This document shows, in pieces, positions 50,593-58,918 of a stretch of 64,000 nt of DNA. The notes beneath the pieces were generated by a model, which saw only the letters and a list, made by a program, of their open reading frames with translations, searched no databases and was not told where the DNA came from. The DNA is from Streptomyces sp. NBC_01268 (GTDB lineage: Bacteria > Actinomycetota > Actinomycetes > Streptomycetales > Streptomycetaceae), in the NCBI RefSeq assembly GCF_036240795.1, contig NZ_CP108454.1, positions 8,120,001 to 8,184,000 of the forward strand, given 5' to 3'. Made by a program: the position numbers and the translations under genes. Position 1 is the stretch's first letter. The number at the start of each line of letters is the position of its first letter.

Positions 50593-51708
50593 ATGCGCCG
50601 CACACGAGAAGCGGAGGCCGGTTTCGGCTGGTCCGAGCAGCGGGGTGACACCGCGGCCCTCGCGCTGGTGTTCCCGGCGGGCTTCGCTGCGGAAGGGGCC
50701 GACCGGCCGGGCCTGGCCCACTTCACGGAACACATGATCATGGCGCCGTCGGGGGGACGCGCGGAACCGTACGCGTCCCTCGAAGAGGCGGGCTGCCTCC
50801 TGGAGGCCCGGACACGAAGGGACCACATGACCGTCACGGTCAGCGGGCCCCAGGACTCCTTCCTGGACGCCGTCGGTACCGTCGTGGCCCATCTCGCCGA
50901 CCTGGAGCGGCCCGACGGCACCGCCGACCGCCAGGCGGAGATCATCCGCAACGAGGTGCTGGACAAGACCCGGCTCGCGCCCCAGTCGGACACCTGGCGC
51001 TGGTGCGTGCCCACCCCCGACGGGCCGATCGGACTCGACCACGACCCGATCACCTCACCGGCGCTGTCGGGATCCGTCGGCCATGCCGGGACCTGGCGGG
51101 CCTTCGCCGCGGAGCGGGTCCGCCTGGACGGGTGCGCCGTCGGGCTGGCGGCGGACCCGACCAGGGTCCGCCCCGAGGACGTGGCGTCGTTGCTCGGTCC
51201 GAGGACGTGGGGAGAGCGGGCCCCGGCCTCGGCGCCCGCGCACTTCAGGGCCGCGGGCGTGCGGCGGCACGCGCTCGTCGTCCCCGTCGTGGACGACGGT
51301 CCGTCCGGGCAGGCCGCCGCCCTCGTGGCCGGACACCTGTTCGCGGCCAGGGCCGCGACGGTCCATCGGCGGCGGCCCGCACCCGTACGGTACGGCCTGT
51401 TCGACGAGTGGTTCAGCGAGAGCGGACCGACGGCCCTGGAAGTTCCGCTGCCGGTCGGATTCGACCCGACGGCACACGAGCACGAGCTGCTGCGAAGCCT
51501 CCGCGCCGCTGTCGACCCCGGCCGGACGACACGTGCGGGTGAGCAGCTGTCCGAGCAGTGGCGTACGCGTACCGAAACGGCCTCGGCAGGCGCCCGATCG
51601 ATCGCCTGGGCCGCGTTCGCGCGACATCACGGCGACCCGTTCGTCCACGTCGACCTCGACCTCGTCGCGCGTCACCTGGAGACGATCACCGTCTGGGAGG
51701 AGCACTGA
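50593..51708 (+). CDS. M16-family metallopeptidase
   Basis: 371 residues. The inverted zinc motif HxxEH is HFTEH at residues 43-47, and E121 in EIIRNEVLDKT is the third ligand at the expected spacing. The second half-domain is the non-catalytic M16 repeat (ERVRLDGCAVGLAADPTRVR). M16 peptidases cleave small peptides inside a clam-shell chamber, and in some RiPP pathways remove or separate cores. Start ATG 50593 fits a GGAG 8 nt upstream; GTG 50587 would overlap the preceding stop by 4 bp. It overlaps its small partner by 1 bp. Confidence 0.85.
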   Translation: MRRTREAEAGFGWSEQRGDTAALALVFPAGFAAEGADRPGLAHFTEHMIMAPSGGRAEPYASLEEAGCLLEARTRRDHMTVTVSGPQDSFLDAVGTVVAHLADLERPDGTADRQAEIIRNEVLDKTRLAPQSDTWRWCVPTPDGPIGLDHDPITSPALSGSVGHAGTWRAFAAERVRLDGCAVGLAADPTRVRPEDVASLLGPRTWGERAPASAPAHFRAAGVRRHALVVPVVDDGPSGQAAALVAGHLFAARAATVHRRRPAPVRYGLFDEWFSESGPTALEVPLPVGFDPTAHEHELLRSLRAAVDPGRTTRAGEQLSEQWRTRTETASAGARSIAWAAFARHHGDPFVHVDLDLVARHLETITVWEEH

Positions 51709-52280
51709 TGCCCGGCCCCGCGACCCGGACGACCCGCTGGGGCGAGGGCATGGACCTGCTCCGGCGGCCCTCGCACTTCGCCGCGACCGTGCCGGTCCCC
51801 CTCGCGGGCCCCGATGACGTCCTGGCGTGGCTGTGCCTGTGCGAAAGCCTCGCCGGAGGGTTCACGAGCCCGTTGACCCGCGCGGGACGGCTCGACGGCA
51901 CGCTCTTCCGCGTCAGGCTCGCGCTCCTGCCCGGTGCAGGGGAGGAAGGCGTCCTGGCCCTGACGTTCACAGCGTCCGCGCACACCGAGGCGGCCAATAC
52001 CCGGGCCGTGCTCCACGCCCTGACCGCGGTCGTGCACCAGGACCCGGTCGCGCTCCCTCCATGGCGGAGCGCGGCACGACGCCTCTCCACCCGCCTGGCC
52101 ACCACCGACCCCATGCCGCCGTACTCGCCTTGGCGGCGTCACCCGTACGACGCGCACCTGGACGACCCGGTGGCCTGGGCCACCCGCACCCCGCCGCCCC
52201 AGTCCCACCGGCAACGGCTCGCGGTGCTCCTGCGGGCACTGTCGGAGCACGGCGCGGGCACGGAAGGACACGCATGCTGA
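51708..52280 (+). CDS. Small M16-like partner protein lacking the zinc motif
   Basis: 190 residues beginning at the last base of the M16 stop (TGATG). Patterns such as WLCLCESLAGGFTSPLTRAG and LALTFTASAHTEAANTRAVL resemble a C-terminal half-domain of M16 peptidases, without HxxEH. Pairs of catalytic and non-catalytic M16 subunits occur in mitochondrial processing peptidase and in some RiPP clusters. Identity as an M16 half is tentative: I see only the glycine-containing loop and strand order. It may complete the chamber of the upstream peptidase. Confidence 0.5.
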   Translation: MPGPATRTTRWGEGMDLLRRPSHFAATVPVPLAGPDDVLAWLCLCESLAGGFTSPLTRAGRLDGTLFRVRLALLPGAGEEGVLALTFTASAHTEAANTRAVLHALTAVVHQDPVALPPWRSAARRLSTRLATTDPMPPYSPWRRHPYDAHLDDPVAWATRTPPPQSHRQRLAVLLRALSEHGAGTEGHAC

Positions 52281-53527
52281 CACCCCCCTCCGCCCCCGAG
52301 AAGGCGACGGACCGCGTCCGCCTCCTCCGCCGCGTCAGTACGGTCTCCAGCCTTGAGGACGGCGCCTTCACCGTCGTCCTCCCGGTCCTCGCGCAGAAGT
52401 CGGCCGGCAGCATGGGCGTGGCGGCCGTCTTCATCGCCGTCACCGCTCCCTGGGCCCTGGCATCGCTGCCCCTCGGCTACCTCGCGGACCACCTGTCGCG
52501 GACACGGCTCGCGAAGGCGGCCGCGCTCGGACGCCTCGGCTTCGCCGCGCTCCTCGCGACCCTGCCCCTCTGGGGCGGCTACGACCAGTGGCTGTTCACC
52601 GCCGTGGCATTCGGCCTGGGCACCTGCGGCGTGGCCTCGGAGATCGCGCGTCAGTCCCTCGTACCGCAACTCGTCGCCCAACCCGAGGACCTGGTCGCGG
52701 CCAACGTGGAGATCGCGAAGGTCTCCCAGCTCTACGGGGCGTTCGTCGGGCCCCTGCTGGCCGGGACGCTCCTGTCCTGGAACCAGTCGCTGACCACGAC
52801 GGTCCTGGCCGTCCTCGCCGTTCTCACCCTCCTGTTCACCCTGCGGCTGCCACCCGTCCCGCCCTTGCGGGACGAGCCCATGCGGCCGCGGACCATGGTC
52901 GGAGACGGCCTCGGCGGATTCCGGTACATCTGGCGCACCCGCACCCTGCTGGCCCTCGCCGCGTCGAGTTGCCTCGTCTCCGTCATCTGGTACGTCTGGG
53001 AGACCTCCTTCACGGCCTACGCCCTCGCCGACGACGGCCTCGCGGCCTCCGACCTCGTCTACTCGCTGCTGCTCCTGTCCGGGGCAGCCGGCGGGTTCGT
53101 CGGCGCCCGGCTGGTCCAGCGGATGCTGCGCGCGTTCCCCCTGAGCACCGCGCTGTCACTGAGCCTGGTCGGCTGGACCGTGTGGTTCGCCGTGCCGGCC
53201 TTCACGTCGAACTGGTTCGCCGTGGCCGGCAGCCTGCTCGTCGGCGGCTGCAGCGGCCTTCTGTGGAACACCATCTCGATCTCCGTACGGCAGCTGGTGA
53301 CGTCCGTCGAGATCCTCGGCAGGACCACGGCCGCCTACCGCGTCATCACCAGGACCGGCCGCGTCATCGGAGCCGCGCTCGCCGCCCTCCTCATGGCGCA
53401 CATGCCGTGGCAGCACATCCTGGCCGCGTGCGCGGGCGCCATCGCCCTGACAGCCCTCGGCCTCCACCTCCTGTACCGCGACGGCACCGCGAACGGTGCG
53501 GAGCCGCTGACGAAGGAGCAGGGATGA
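52274..53527 (+). CDS. MFS exporter
   Basis: 417 residues, 12 hydrophobic segments, starting inside the end of the previous gene (7-bp overlap; GGAAGGA upstream). Motif A is LGYLADHLSRTRLAKAAALG; the second half begins near 205 with RYIWRTRTLLALAASSCLVS. The layout matches the MFS_3 group of exporters (EntS/MefA type). It is the only transporter in the cluster and should export the finished peptide or give self-protection. ATGA overlap links it to the adenylate-forming enzyme. Confidence 0.85.
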   Translation: MLTPPSAPEKATDRVRLLRRVSTVSSLEDGAFTVVLPVLAQKSAGSMGVAAVFIAVTAPWALASLPLGYLADHLSRTRLAKAAALGRLGFAALLATLPLWGGYDQWLFTAVAFGLGTCGVASEIARQSLVPQLVAQPEDLVAANVEIAKVSQLYGAFVGPLLAGTLLSWNQSLTTTVLAVLAVLTLLFTLRLPPVPPLRDEPMRPRTMVGDGLGGFRYIWRTRTLLALAASSCLVSVIWYVWETSFTAYALADDGLAASDLVYSLLLLSGAAGGFVGARLVQRMLRAFPLSTALSLSLVGWTVWFAVPAFTSNWFAVAGSLLVGGCSGLLWNTISISVRQLVTSVEILGRTTAAYRVITRTGRVIGAALAALLMAHMPWQHILAACAGAIALTALGLHLLYRDGTANGAEPLTKEQG

Positions 53528-54981
53528 CGACACCCGCGTCCGTTCGTGGACCGCGGCCACCGGCCACGGACTGGACACCCCGCGCGACCCTGGTGCTGCA
53601 CACCCAGGACGAGGGCATCGAGGTGCTGCGCCCCGAGCACCTCGCGGAGCGCCTTCCGCACGTGAGGGAGCGGCTTCGCCGGTCCGCGGGCGACGACCGA
53701 AGCGTCTGCCTCGTGCCCGACCCGCGACAGCCGTTCGCGCACTACCTGACGGAGCTCCTCGCGGCACTCGCGATGCCGCACCCGGTGGCCCTGCTCCACG
53801 CCGGAAGCCACGCCTCGCCACTCGCCGAGCTGGCCGGGCACGGAATCCGGGCCTGCACCCTCCGCACAGCCGCCGGCCACGAGCCCCTCCCCGCCGCCCC
53901 CGCGCCCCTGCCCGACCAGGCCCTCCTGCTGAGGACGGGCGGCTCCAGCGGCCGGTCCCGCTTCGCGGTCAACACCAGCATGCGCCGCGCGCTCGTACGC
54001 GACCGCAGACTGAGCCTCGCGCGCGCTGTCGGCCTGCGCGACGGGGCACGGGTCCTGCTCGCCGGCCCGGTCGGCCACGCCGCCCACCTGAGCATGCTCC
54101 TGGACACGGTGAACCACGAGGCCGAGGTGCATCTGTACGAGAGCCCCGACCCGGCGCGGGTCCTGCCCGACATCCGCCGCCACGGCATCCAGTGGCTCAC
54201 CGCCACCCCCTTGCACCTGCGCATCATGATGCGCCAGATGCGAGACGCCCGCGGCACGGCGGAGCTCGAAAAGCTCGTCCACATGAGCGCGGCCTGCGGC
54301 GAACCGGTCAAGAGGTTCTGGCACTCCGTCCTCGGCCCCGAGAACGTCTACGAGGTGTTCGGCTCCTCCGAGGGCATCGGCACCACGATCGCCCGAGGCG
54401 ACGAATGGGAACGCCGTCCCGGCACCGTCGGCAGGGGCTTCTACACCTCCGTGGCCGTCCTCGACCCCGCGGGCCGCCCCGTACCGGCAGGTGAGCCGGG
54501 CGACGTCTACTTCGCCTACGGCGCTCCGGCGCGCCCTCTCCACGTCGGCCACGGGGACCACGTCCGGTGGACGGGCAACGGGCTGGTCGGCATCGGCGAC
54601 CGCGGCTTCCTCGACGACGACGGCTTCCTCCACCTGGAGACCAGACCGCAGCTCCGCATCACGGTCGGCGGCACCACGGTCGTGGCCACGGACGTCGAGG
54701 ACGCACTCCTCGCGTTCCCGTGGGTCCACGACGCGGCAGCGGCCGGCATCGCCAACCAGGTGACGGGACAACGCGTGATCGGCTTCGTCGTGCTCGACGC
54801 CCACGCCCCGGCCACCTGGGCGGCCGAACTCGCCGCGGAACTGCGCCAGAACCTCCCGGCGGCAGCCGTACCCCGCCACGTGTTCGCCGTCGACTCCGTC
54901 CCCCGGGCCCCGTCCGGCAAGGTCGACCGCGCCGCGATCGCAGCCCTGGCCGACGCACACTCCAGGAAGGAAACAGAATGA
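53524..54981 (+). CDS. Adenylate-forming enzyme 1 (AMP-binding)
   Basis: 485 residues. ANL-family motifs: LLLRTGGSSGRSRFAVNTSM (P-loop-like A3, with the Lys position not conserved), EVFGSSEGIGTT (A5), GIGDRGFLDDDGFLHLETRP (A7-A8) and PRAPSGKVDRAAI (A10, catalytic Lys). It activates a carboxylate as an acyl-AMP, normally for loading onto a carrier protein. The carrier gene is next, overlapping by 4 bp. The substrate code cannot be read with confidence. A second, different ANL enzyme follows the carrier protein, so two distinct acids may be loaded. Confidence 0.85.
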   Translation: MTTPASVRGPRPPATDWTPRATLVLHTQDEGIEVLRPEHLAERLPHVRERLRRSAGDDRSVCLVPDPRQPFAHYLTELLAALAMPHPVALLHAGSHASPLAELAGHGIRACTLRTAAGHEPLPAAPAPLPDQALLLRTGGSSGRSRFAVNTSMRRALVRDRRLSLARAVGLRDGARVLLAGPVGHAAHLSMLLDTVNHEAEVHLYESPDPARVLPDIRRHGIQWLTATPLHLRIMMRQMRDARGTAELEKLVHMSAACGEPVKRFWHSVLGPENVYEVFGSSEGIGTTIARGDEWERRPGTVGRGFYTSVAVLDPAGRPVPAGEPGDVYFAYGAPARPLHVGHGDHVRWTGNGLVGIGDRGFLDDDGFLHLETRPQLRITVGGTTVVATDVEDALLAFPWVHDAAAAGIANQVTGQRVIGFVVLDAHAPATWAAELAAELRQNLPAAAVPRHVFAVDSVPRAPSGKVDRAAIAALADAHSRKETE

Positions 54982-55460
54982 CGCACACGCTCCTCGACAA
55001 CCCGAACTTCAGCGGCATCCGGCGCCGCACGCCCGACGGCCGGCACGTGGTGGCCGTGTCCCTCCGGTCCTACATGTCCGTCCCCGAGATCAGAGCCGCG
55101 CTGGCGGAGCTCCTCGGCGACCAGGCGGGCGAGATCGACTTCGCCGTACTGCACGCGGGGGAGGAGGCGACCGCCGACGCGGTCAGTGACACCACGCTGC
55201 TCACCGGGAACTTCCACGCCATGCACGCCCCAGGGAGCGTCGTGGAGACCGAGCTCGCGGAGCGGATCACGCTGATGATGACCGAGGACGCGGTCGTGAG
55301 CATGTCCGACAGCATCGGCGACCTGGGAGGGGACTCCCTCATGTGCCTGGAGCTCAGCGAGGCACTCATCAGCATGTGGGGAGTGGAGATCGACCCGGTG
55401 GAGATCTTCCGCATGAACTCCCTGAAGGAACTGGCCGACGACATCGAGGCCAGGCGGTGA
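54978..55460 (+). CDS. Acyl/peptidyl carrier protein with N-terminal extension
   Basis: 160 residues. The C-terminal carrier domain (residues ~85-158) has IGDLGGDSLMCLELSEALIS with Ser120 as the phosphopantetheine site and GVEIDPVEIFRMNSLKELAD as helices III-IV. The N-terminal ~80 residues (VVAVSLRSYMSVPEIRAALA) form an extra alpha/beta domain of unknown role, unusual for a free-standing carrier. It overlaps both flanking adenylate-forming enzyme genes by 4 bp, so the three are made together. Confidence 0.88.
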   Translation: MTHTLLDNPNFSGIRRRTPDGRHVVAVSLRSYMSVPEIRAALAELLGDQAGEIDFAVLHAGEEATADAVSDTTLLTGNFHAMHAPGSVVETELAERITLMMTEDAVVSMSDSIGDLGGDSLMCLELSEALISMWGVEIDPVEIFRMNSLKELADDIEARR

Positions 55461-56884
55461 CGTCCCGGTCGCTGGACCTCCTGGCCGGCGCCGCACCCGA
55501 CGCACCGGCCCTCCTCGAGAAGGCCCGCGTGGTGACGCGCGGGCAGGCGCGCACGATGACCGAGGAGACGGCCCGCTTCCTCGGCGACGACCGCAAGAAA
55601 CTCGTGATGGTCGAGAACCCCCGCTCGCTACCGGGAGCCCTGGCCTGCCTGGCCGCGCTGCGCGCGGGACACGCGGTGCTGCCGGTCGAGGCCCTCACCC
55701 CCGACGACGCCCGGACCTACATCGACAGGCTGCGCCCCGACGTGCTGGTCGGGCCCACGTGCACAGCCGCAGCGGACACCCCGGCCGGATACGGCCGCCC
55801 CGAGACCGCCCCGCACATCGGGACGGTCCGCCGCGCACCCGGCAGTCAAACCACCTCACTCGCAGAGGAGTTGGCCCTAGTACTGCGCACCTCCGGATCC
55901 ACCTCCCACGGCAGGCTCGTGCGCCTCTCGTACGACAACCTCGCGAGCAACGCCGCAAGCATCGGCACGGCGACGAGCATCCGACCCACCGACGTCGCGG
56001 CGACATCGCTGCGCATGGACCACAGCTTCGGACTGTCCCTGTTCACCTCCCACCTGGCCGCCGGCGCCGCCGTGGGACTGCTCACCGCCACGCCCAGCTC
56101 CGACCGCTTCTGGGCAGAGGCCAGGATCCTCGGCGCGACCTGCGCGGGCCTGGTCCCCTCCACGGCCCGGTTCATCCTGCGCAGCCACGAGTCCGCCGCG
56201 AAGCTGGCGACCCTCAGATCCCTCCTGGTCGCCGGAGGGCCGGCGAGCCCCGACGAACTGCGCCGGCTGCGAGAACACGCCCGGTCGGTGTACTACATGT
56301 ACGGGCAGACCGAAGCGACGGCACGCATGACCTGTCTGGACCCGGCCGCCGCCGCCGACCACGAGGGCAGCGTCGGGACCCCCGTGCCGGGCGGACACAT
56401 CGAGATCCGCGGCCACGACGGAACCCCGCTCCCCGAAGGGCGCCTCGGCGAGGTCTACTACCGGGGACCGAACGTCATGCTGGGATACGCCGGTTCGCGC
56501 GCCGACCTGGCCCTGCCGGACGTCACCGGCGACACCCTGCGGACCGGCGACCTCGGCCGCGCCAGGGGCGGCATGCTGTACCTCGAAGGCCGTATCGACC
56601 GGCAGGTCAAGGTACTCGGGCAGCGGGTGAACCTCGACGCCGTCGAGGCGACGGCGACGGCGACGCTCGGCGGAACGGCCACAGCCGCCGTGCACACCGC
56701 GCCCGACGAGGTCTCCCTCTACGTGGAGGGAGACCCGGAGCACATGGAGTGCCTCCGCGCAGCGGACCTCGCCTACCTGGGAGTCCCGCGAGGATCCCTG
56801 AGACTGCGTACCACGCCACGGCTCCCGAGAACACCCTCGGGAAAGATCAGATACGCGGCCGTAGGCCGTCACGGCACCGCCTAG
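55457..56884 (+). CDS. Adenylate-forming enzyme 2 (AMP-binding)
   Basis: 475 residues from GTG 55457. ANL motifs: LALVLRTSGSTSHGRLVRLS (A3, Lys replaced by His-Gly-Arg), YYMYGQTEATARM (A5), TGDLGRARGGMLYLEGRIDR (A7-A8) and PRTPSGKIRYAAV (A10 with catalytic Lys). The sequence is closer to free-standing acyl-ACP ligases than to NRPS A-domains. It may charge the carrier protein with a fatty or hydroxy acid while enzyme 1 loads an amino acid, or the two may supply alternative substrates. Overlaps the carrier gene by 4 bp. Confidence 0.83.
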   Translation: MTSRSLDLLAGAAPDAPALLEKARVVTRGQARTMTEETARFLGDDRKKLVMVENPRSLPGALACLAALRAGHAVLPVEALTPDDARTYIDRLRPDVLVGPTCTAAADTPAGYGRPETAPHIGTVRRAPGSQTTSLAEELALVLRTSGSTSHGRLVRLSYDNLASNAASIGTATSIRPTDVAATSLRMDHSFGLSLFTSHLAAGAAVGLLTATPSSDRFWAEARILGATCAGLVPSTARFILRSHESAAKLATLRSLLVAGGPASPDELRRLREHARSVYYMYGQTEATARMTCLDPAAAADHEGSVGTPVPGGHIEIRGHDGTPLPEGRLGEVYYRGPNVMLGYAGSRADLALPDVTGDTLRTGDLGRARGGMLYLEGRIDRQVKVLGQRVNLDAVEATATATLGGTATAAVHTAPDEVSLYVEGDPEHMECLRAADLAYLGVPRGSLRLRTTPRLPRTPSGKIRYAAVGRHGTA

Positions 56885-56938
56885 AAAGCAGCGGGTATCG
56901 TGACCCTGCCCCGACACGCAGCGAAAGGCGCATCAGCC

Positions 56939-57958
56939 ATGAGCCTGTCCGAACCCGCGGCACGGATCCGCTCGTTGCTGGAAAAGTGGGTCGCACGCAG
57001 GACGCTCCTCGGAGCCCAGGTCTTCCACCGGCACGACGGCGACGTGACCGACATCGCGGTGGGAGAGGCCGCTCCCGGAGTCGCGGCCACCCCCGATGTC
57101 GTCGGCCGTGTCTACTGCGCCAACAAGTCCGTCCTGGCCGTCACGGCCGGAGTCGCCTCGCAGGAGGGGCTGCTCGACCTGAAGGACCCGATGGCGCGCT
57201 TCTTCGACAACTGCGCCCCCTCCATGGCCACGGTGACGGTCGCCGATCTCCTCGGGCACACCTCCGGTCTCCCTACCGCACTCCACAAGAGCACCGGTTC
57301 CCTGGAGGAGCGGGCCCGCCGCATCGTGGCCTCCGGCTCGCGCCAGCCGGGCCCCGCCCGCTACAACACACAGAGCGCCGCGGCCGTACTCGGGTCGGTC
57401 CTCGAGCGCCTGTACGGGCTCCCGCTCGCGGACGTCGTCGACGAGAAGGTGGCCCGCCCCCTGGCGCTGCGCGACCTGGCGCTCGTCCCGCGCCCGCACC
57501 AGCAGTACGTCCCGCTGCACCGCCGGGACGGCACCATGCGCTTCGTCCCGGTCGCCGACGAGGACATGGGTCTCCACCCCGCGAACCCGGGGCAGGCGGG
57601 CGTCTCCACGGCATCCGACATCGGCCGCCTCCACGCGGACCTCGTGGACTCCCTGCGTGGCGGAGGCAAGCTCCTCGACCGCCCGACGGCCGCGGCGCTG
57701 TGCGCGGTGAACGCCACGGTGCAGCTGCACGACCTCGGCGCCCGCAGCTGGGGCCTCGGCGTCCAACGCGACCTGCACGAGGGCATCCTCGGCGAAGGCT
57801 GGAGCCCCGAGACCTTCGGCCACATCGGCACCACCCCCCGCCGCATCGTCACCCTCCACGCCGCCGACCCGGCCTCCGGCCGCGTGATGGCCCTGCGCCT
57901 GTTCAGCGTCGCGGAGATCAACGACCGCTGCGTCCAGGAACTCACCAGAATCGCGTGA
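56939..57958 (+). CDS. Beta-lactamase-fold enzyme with Cys at the nucleophile position
   Basis: 339 residues from ATG 56939 (AAAGG upstream; GTG 56900 is longer without a ribosome site). The class C/penicillin-binding fold is clear: VGRVYCANKSVLAVTAG aligns with the S-x-x-K helix, LLDLKDPMARFF, LLGHTSGLPTALHKSTG, YNTQSAAAVLGSVLERLYG and FGHIGTT (the H-x-G motif, H295-G297). The nucleophile is Cys60 (C-x-x-K63), and the second motif is Y142-N-T instead of Y-x-N. In NRPS pathways, PBP-type thioesterases with this fold release or cyclise carrier-bound peptides; here that role fits, because a carrier protein is present. A thiol nucleophile is unusual in this fold. Last gene before the operon terminator. 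Confidence 0.75.
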   Translation: MSLSEPAARIRSLLEKWVARRTLLGAQVFHRHDGDVTDIAVGEAAPGVAATPDVVGRVYCANKSVLAVTAGVASQEGLLDLKDPMARFFDNCAPSMATVTVADLLGHTSGLPTALHKSTGSLEERARRIVASGSRQPGPARYNTQSAAAVLGSVLERLYGLPLADVVDEKVARPLALRDLALVPRPHQQYVPLHRRDGTMRFVPVADEDMGLHPANPGQAGVSTASDIGRLHADLVDSLRGGGKLLDRPTAAALCAVNATVQLHDLGARSWGLGVQRDLHEGILGEGWSPETFGHIGTTPRRIVTLHAADPASGRVMALRLFSVAEINDRCVQELTRIA

Positions 57959-58006
57959 CAGCCGCCCCGCCGGGCAAGACCACCTTCGGGAAGCATGAAG
58001 CCCATG

Positions 58007-58040
58007 GCCGAGGTCCCCGGCTTCCGCCGGGGACCTCGGC
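58007..58040 (+). terminator. Terminator of the biosynthetic operon
   Basis: A perfect 15-bp stem (58007-58021 with 58026-58040) with loop TTCC lies 48 bp after the last stop. It marks the right border of the cluster. Confidence 0.8.
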
Positions 58041-58240
58041 TGCCGGGCCGGGCCGGGTGGCGTGGCCCGGCAGCGGCATGCCTGCCGTCGGCCGGGCGTG
58101 ATGCCCTGCCCCGTCGGTCGCCGTGCCGCCCGACCGCCTCGCCGCAGCCTCGAACGGGGCACTCCGCCTTCCCCTACGCCAGATCCTCCCTACCCCCGAA
58201 TCGAGGGAGGAGCCAGCGCCTTGGAGGCGGCGGCGCCGCG

Positions 58241-58669
58241 TCAGTAGACGCGGAGGCAGTTCAGGAGAGTCGTCGTACCGATCTCGCGGTCGCACGCCCA
58301 GACCCGTATGTTCTTCTTGTAGTTGAAGCTCCACGAGTCGAAGGTGTTGACCTTGCTCGCGTAACGGTTCTTGTGCGTCCACGCGCCGTTCGCCCACGTG
58401 TCGAACTCGAGGGCCAGCACGGCTTCGAGCTTGTTGTTCGGGATCGCGTCGCGGGCGCCGGCGTAGGAGAAGCTGCCCGCGTAGTAGGTGTAACCGCCGG
58501 CCGTCCCCGCCGCGTGCCACTCGTACCCGCCGCTCACCTCCGCGTTCTTGCTGGAGCTCAGGCCGTACAGGTTGACACTCGTCGCACTGGCGGGGCCCGC
58601 CAGTGCGACGACCAGCGCGGATGTCAGCGCTGCGGATCCGAGAACCGTGCGCTTGAGAACGGGTCGCAT
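58241..58669 (-). CDS. Small exported protein of unknown function
   Basis: 142 residues with a Sec signal (MRPVLKRTVLGSAALTSALV, cleaved after ASA near residue 29). The mature ~113 residues are rich in Tyr, Asn and Trp (WHAAGTAGGYTYYAGSFSYA, WSFNYKKNIRVWACDREIGT) with two Cys near the end that could form a disulfide. I do not recognise the family. It converges on the biosynthetic operon, beyond the terminator, and is probably independent of it. Confidence 0.7.
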   Translation of the reverse strand: MRPVLKRTVLGSAALTSALVVALAGPASATSVNLYGLSSSKNAEVSGGYEWHAAGTAGGYTYYAGSFSYAGARDAIPNNKLEAVLALEFDTWANGAWTHKNRYASKVNTFDSWSFNYKKNIRVWACDREIGTTTLLNCLRVY

Positions 58670-58918
58670 GTCTTGCTCCTCATGAGTCGGGGCCGGCGCA
58701 GGAAAGCCGAATCAGGTCCACGTGCAGCGGCGAGGTGCCTGCTCAGGCGCCCTTCTCCCTGCCTCGCCGCCACAACGATCCTCACGGCTGCCGCTGCCGA
58801 CGGCCACGCCTTTCGGTCTCGACCGAAGCGCCTGACGCAAAAGGATCTGGGCTTGTTCCGATCAAGGGAGGAAGGTCAGTTCTCGGCCGGTTGAGCGAGA
58901 GGGAGGAGTGACGTGTCG

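Noticed and set aside
42976..57958. Thiopeptide or lanthipeptide cluster
   Set aside because: No LanB/LanM-type dehydratase, no pyridine synthase, no lanthionine cyclase, and the core has no Cys or Thr.
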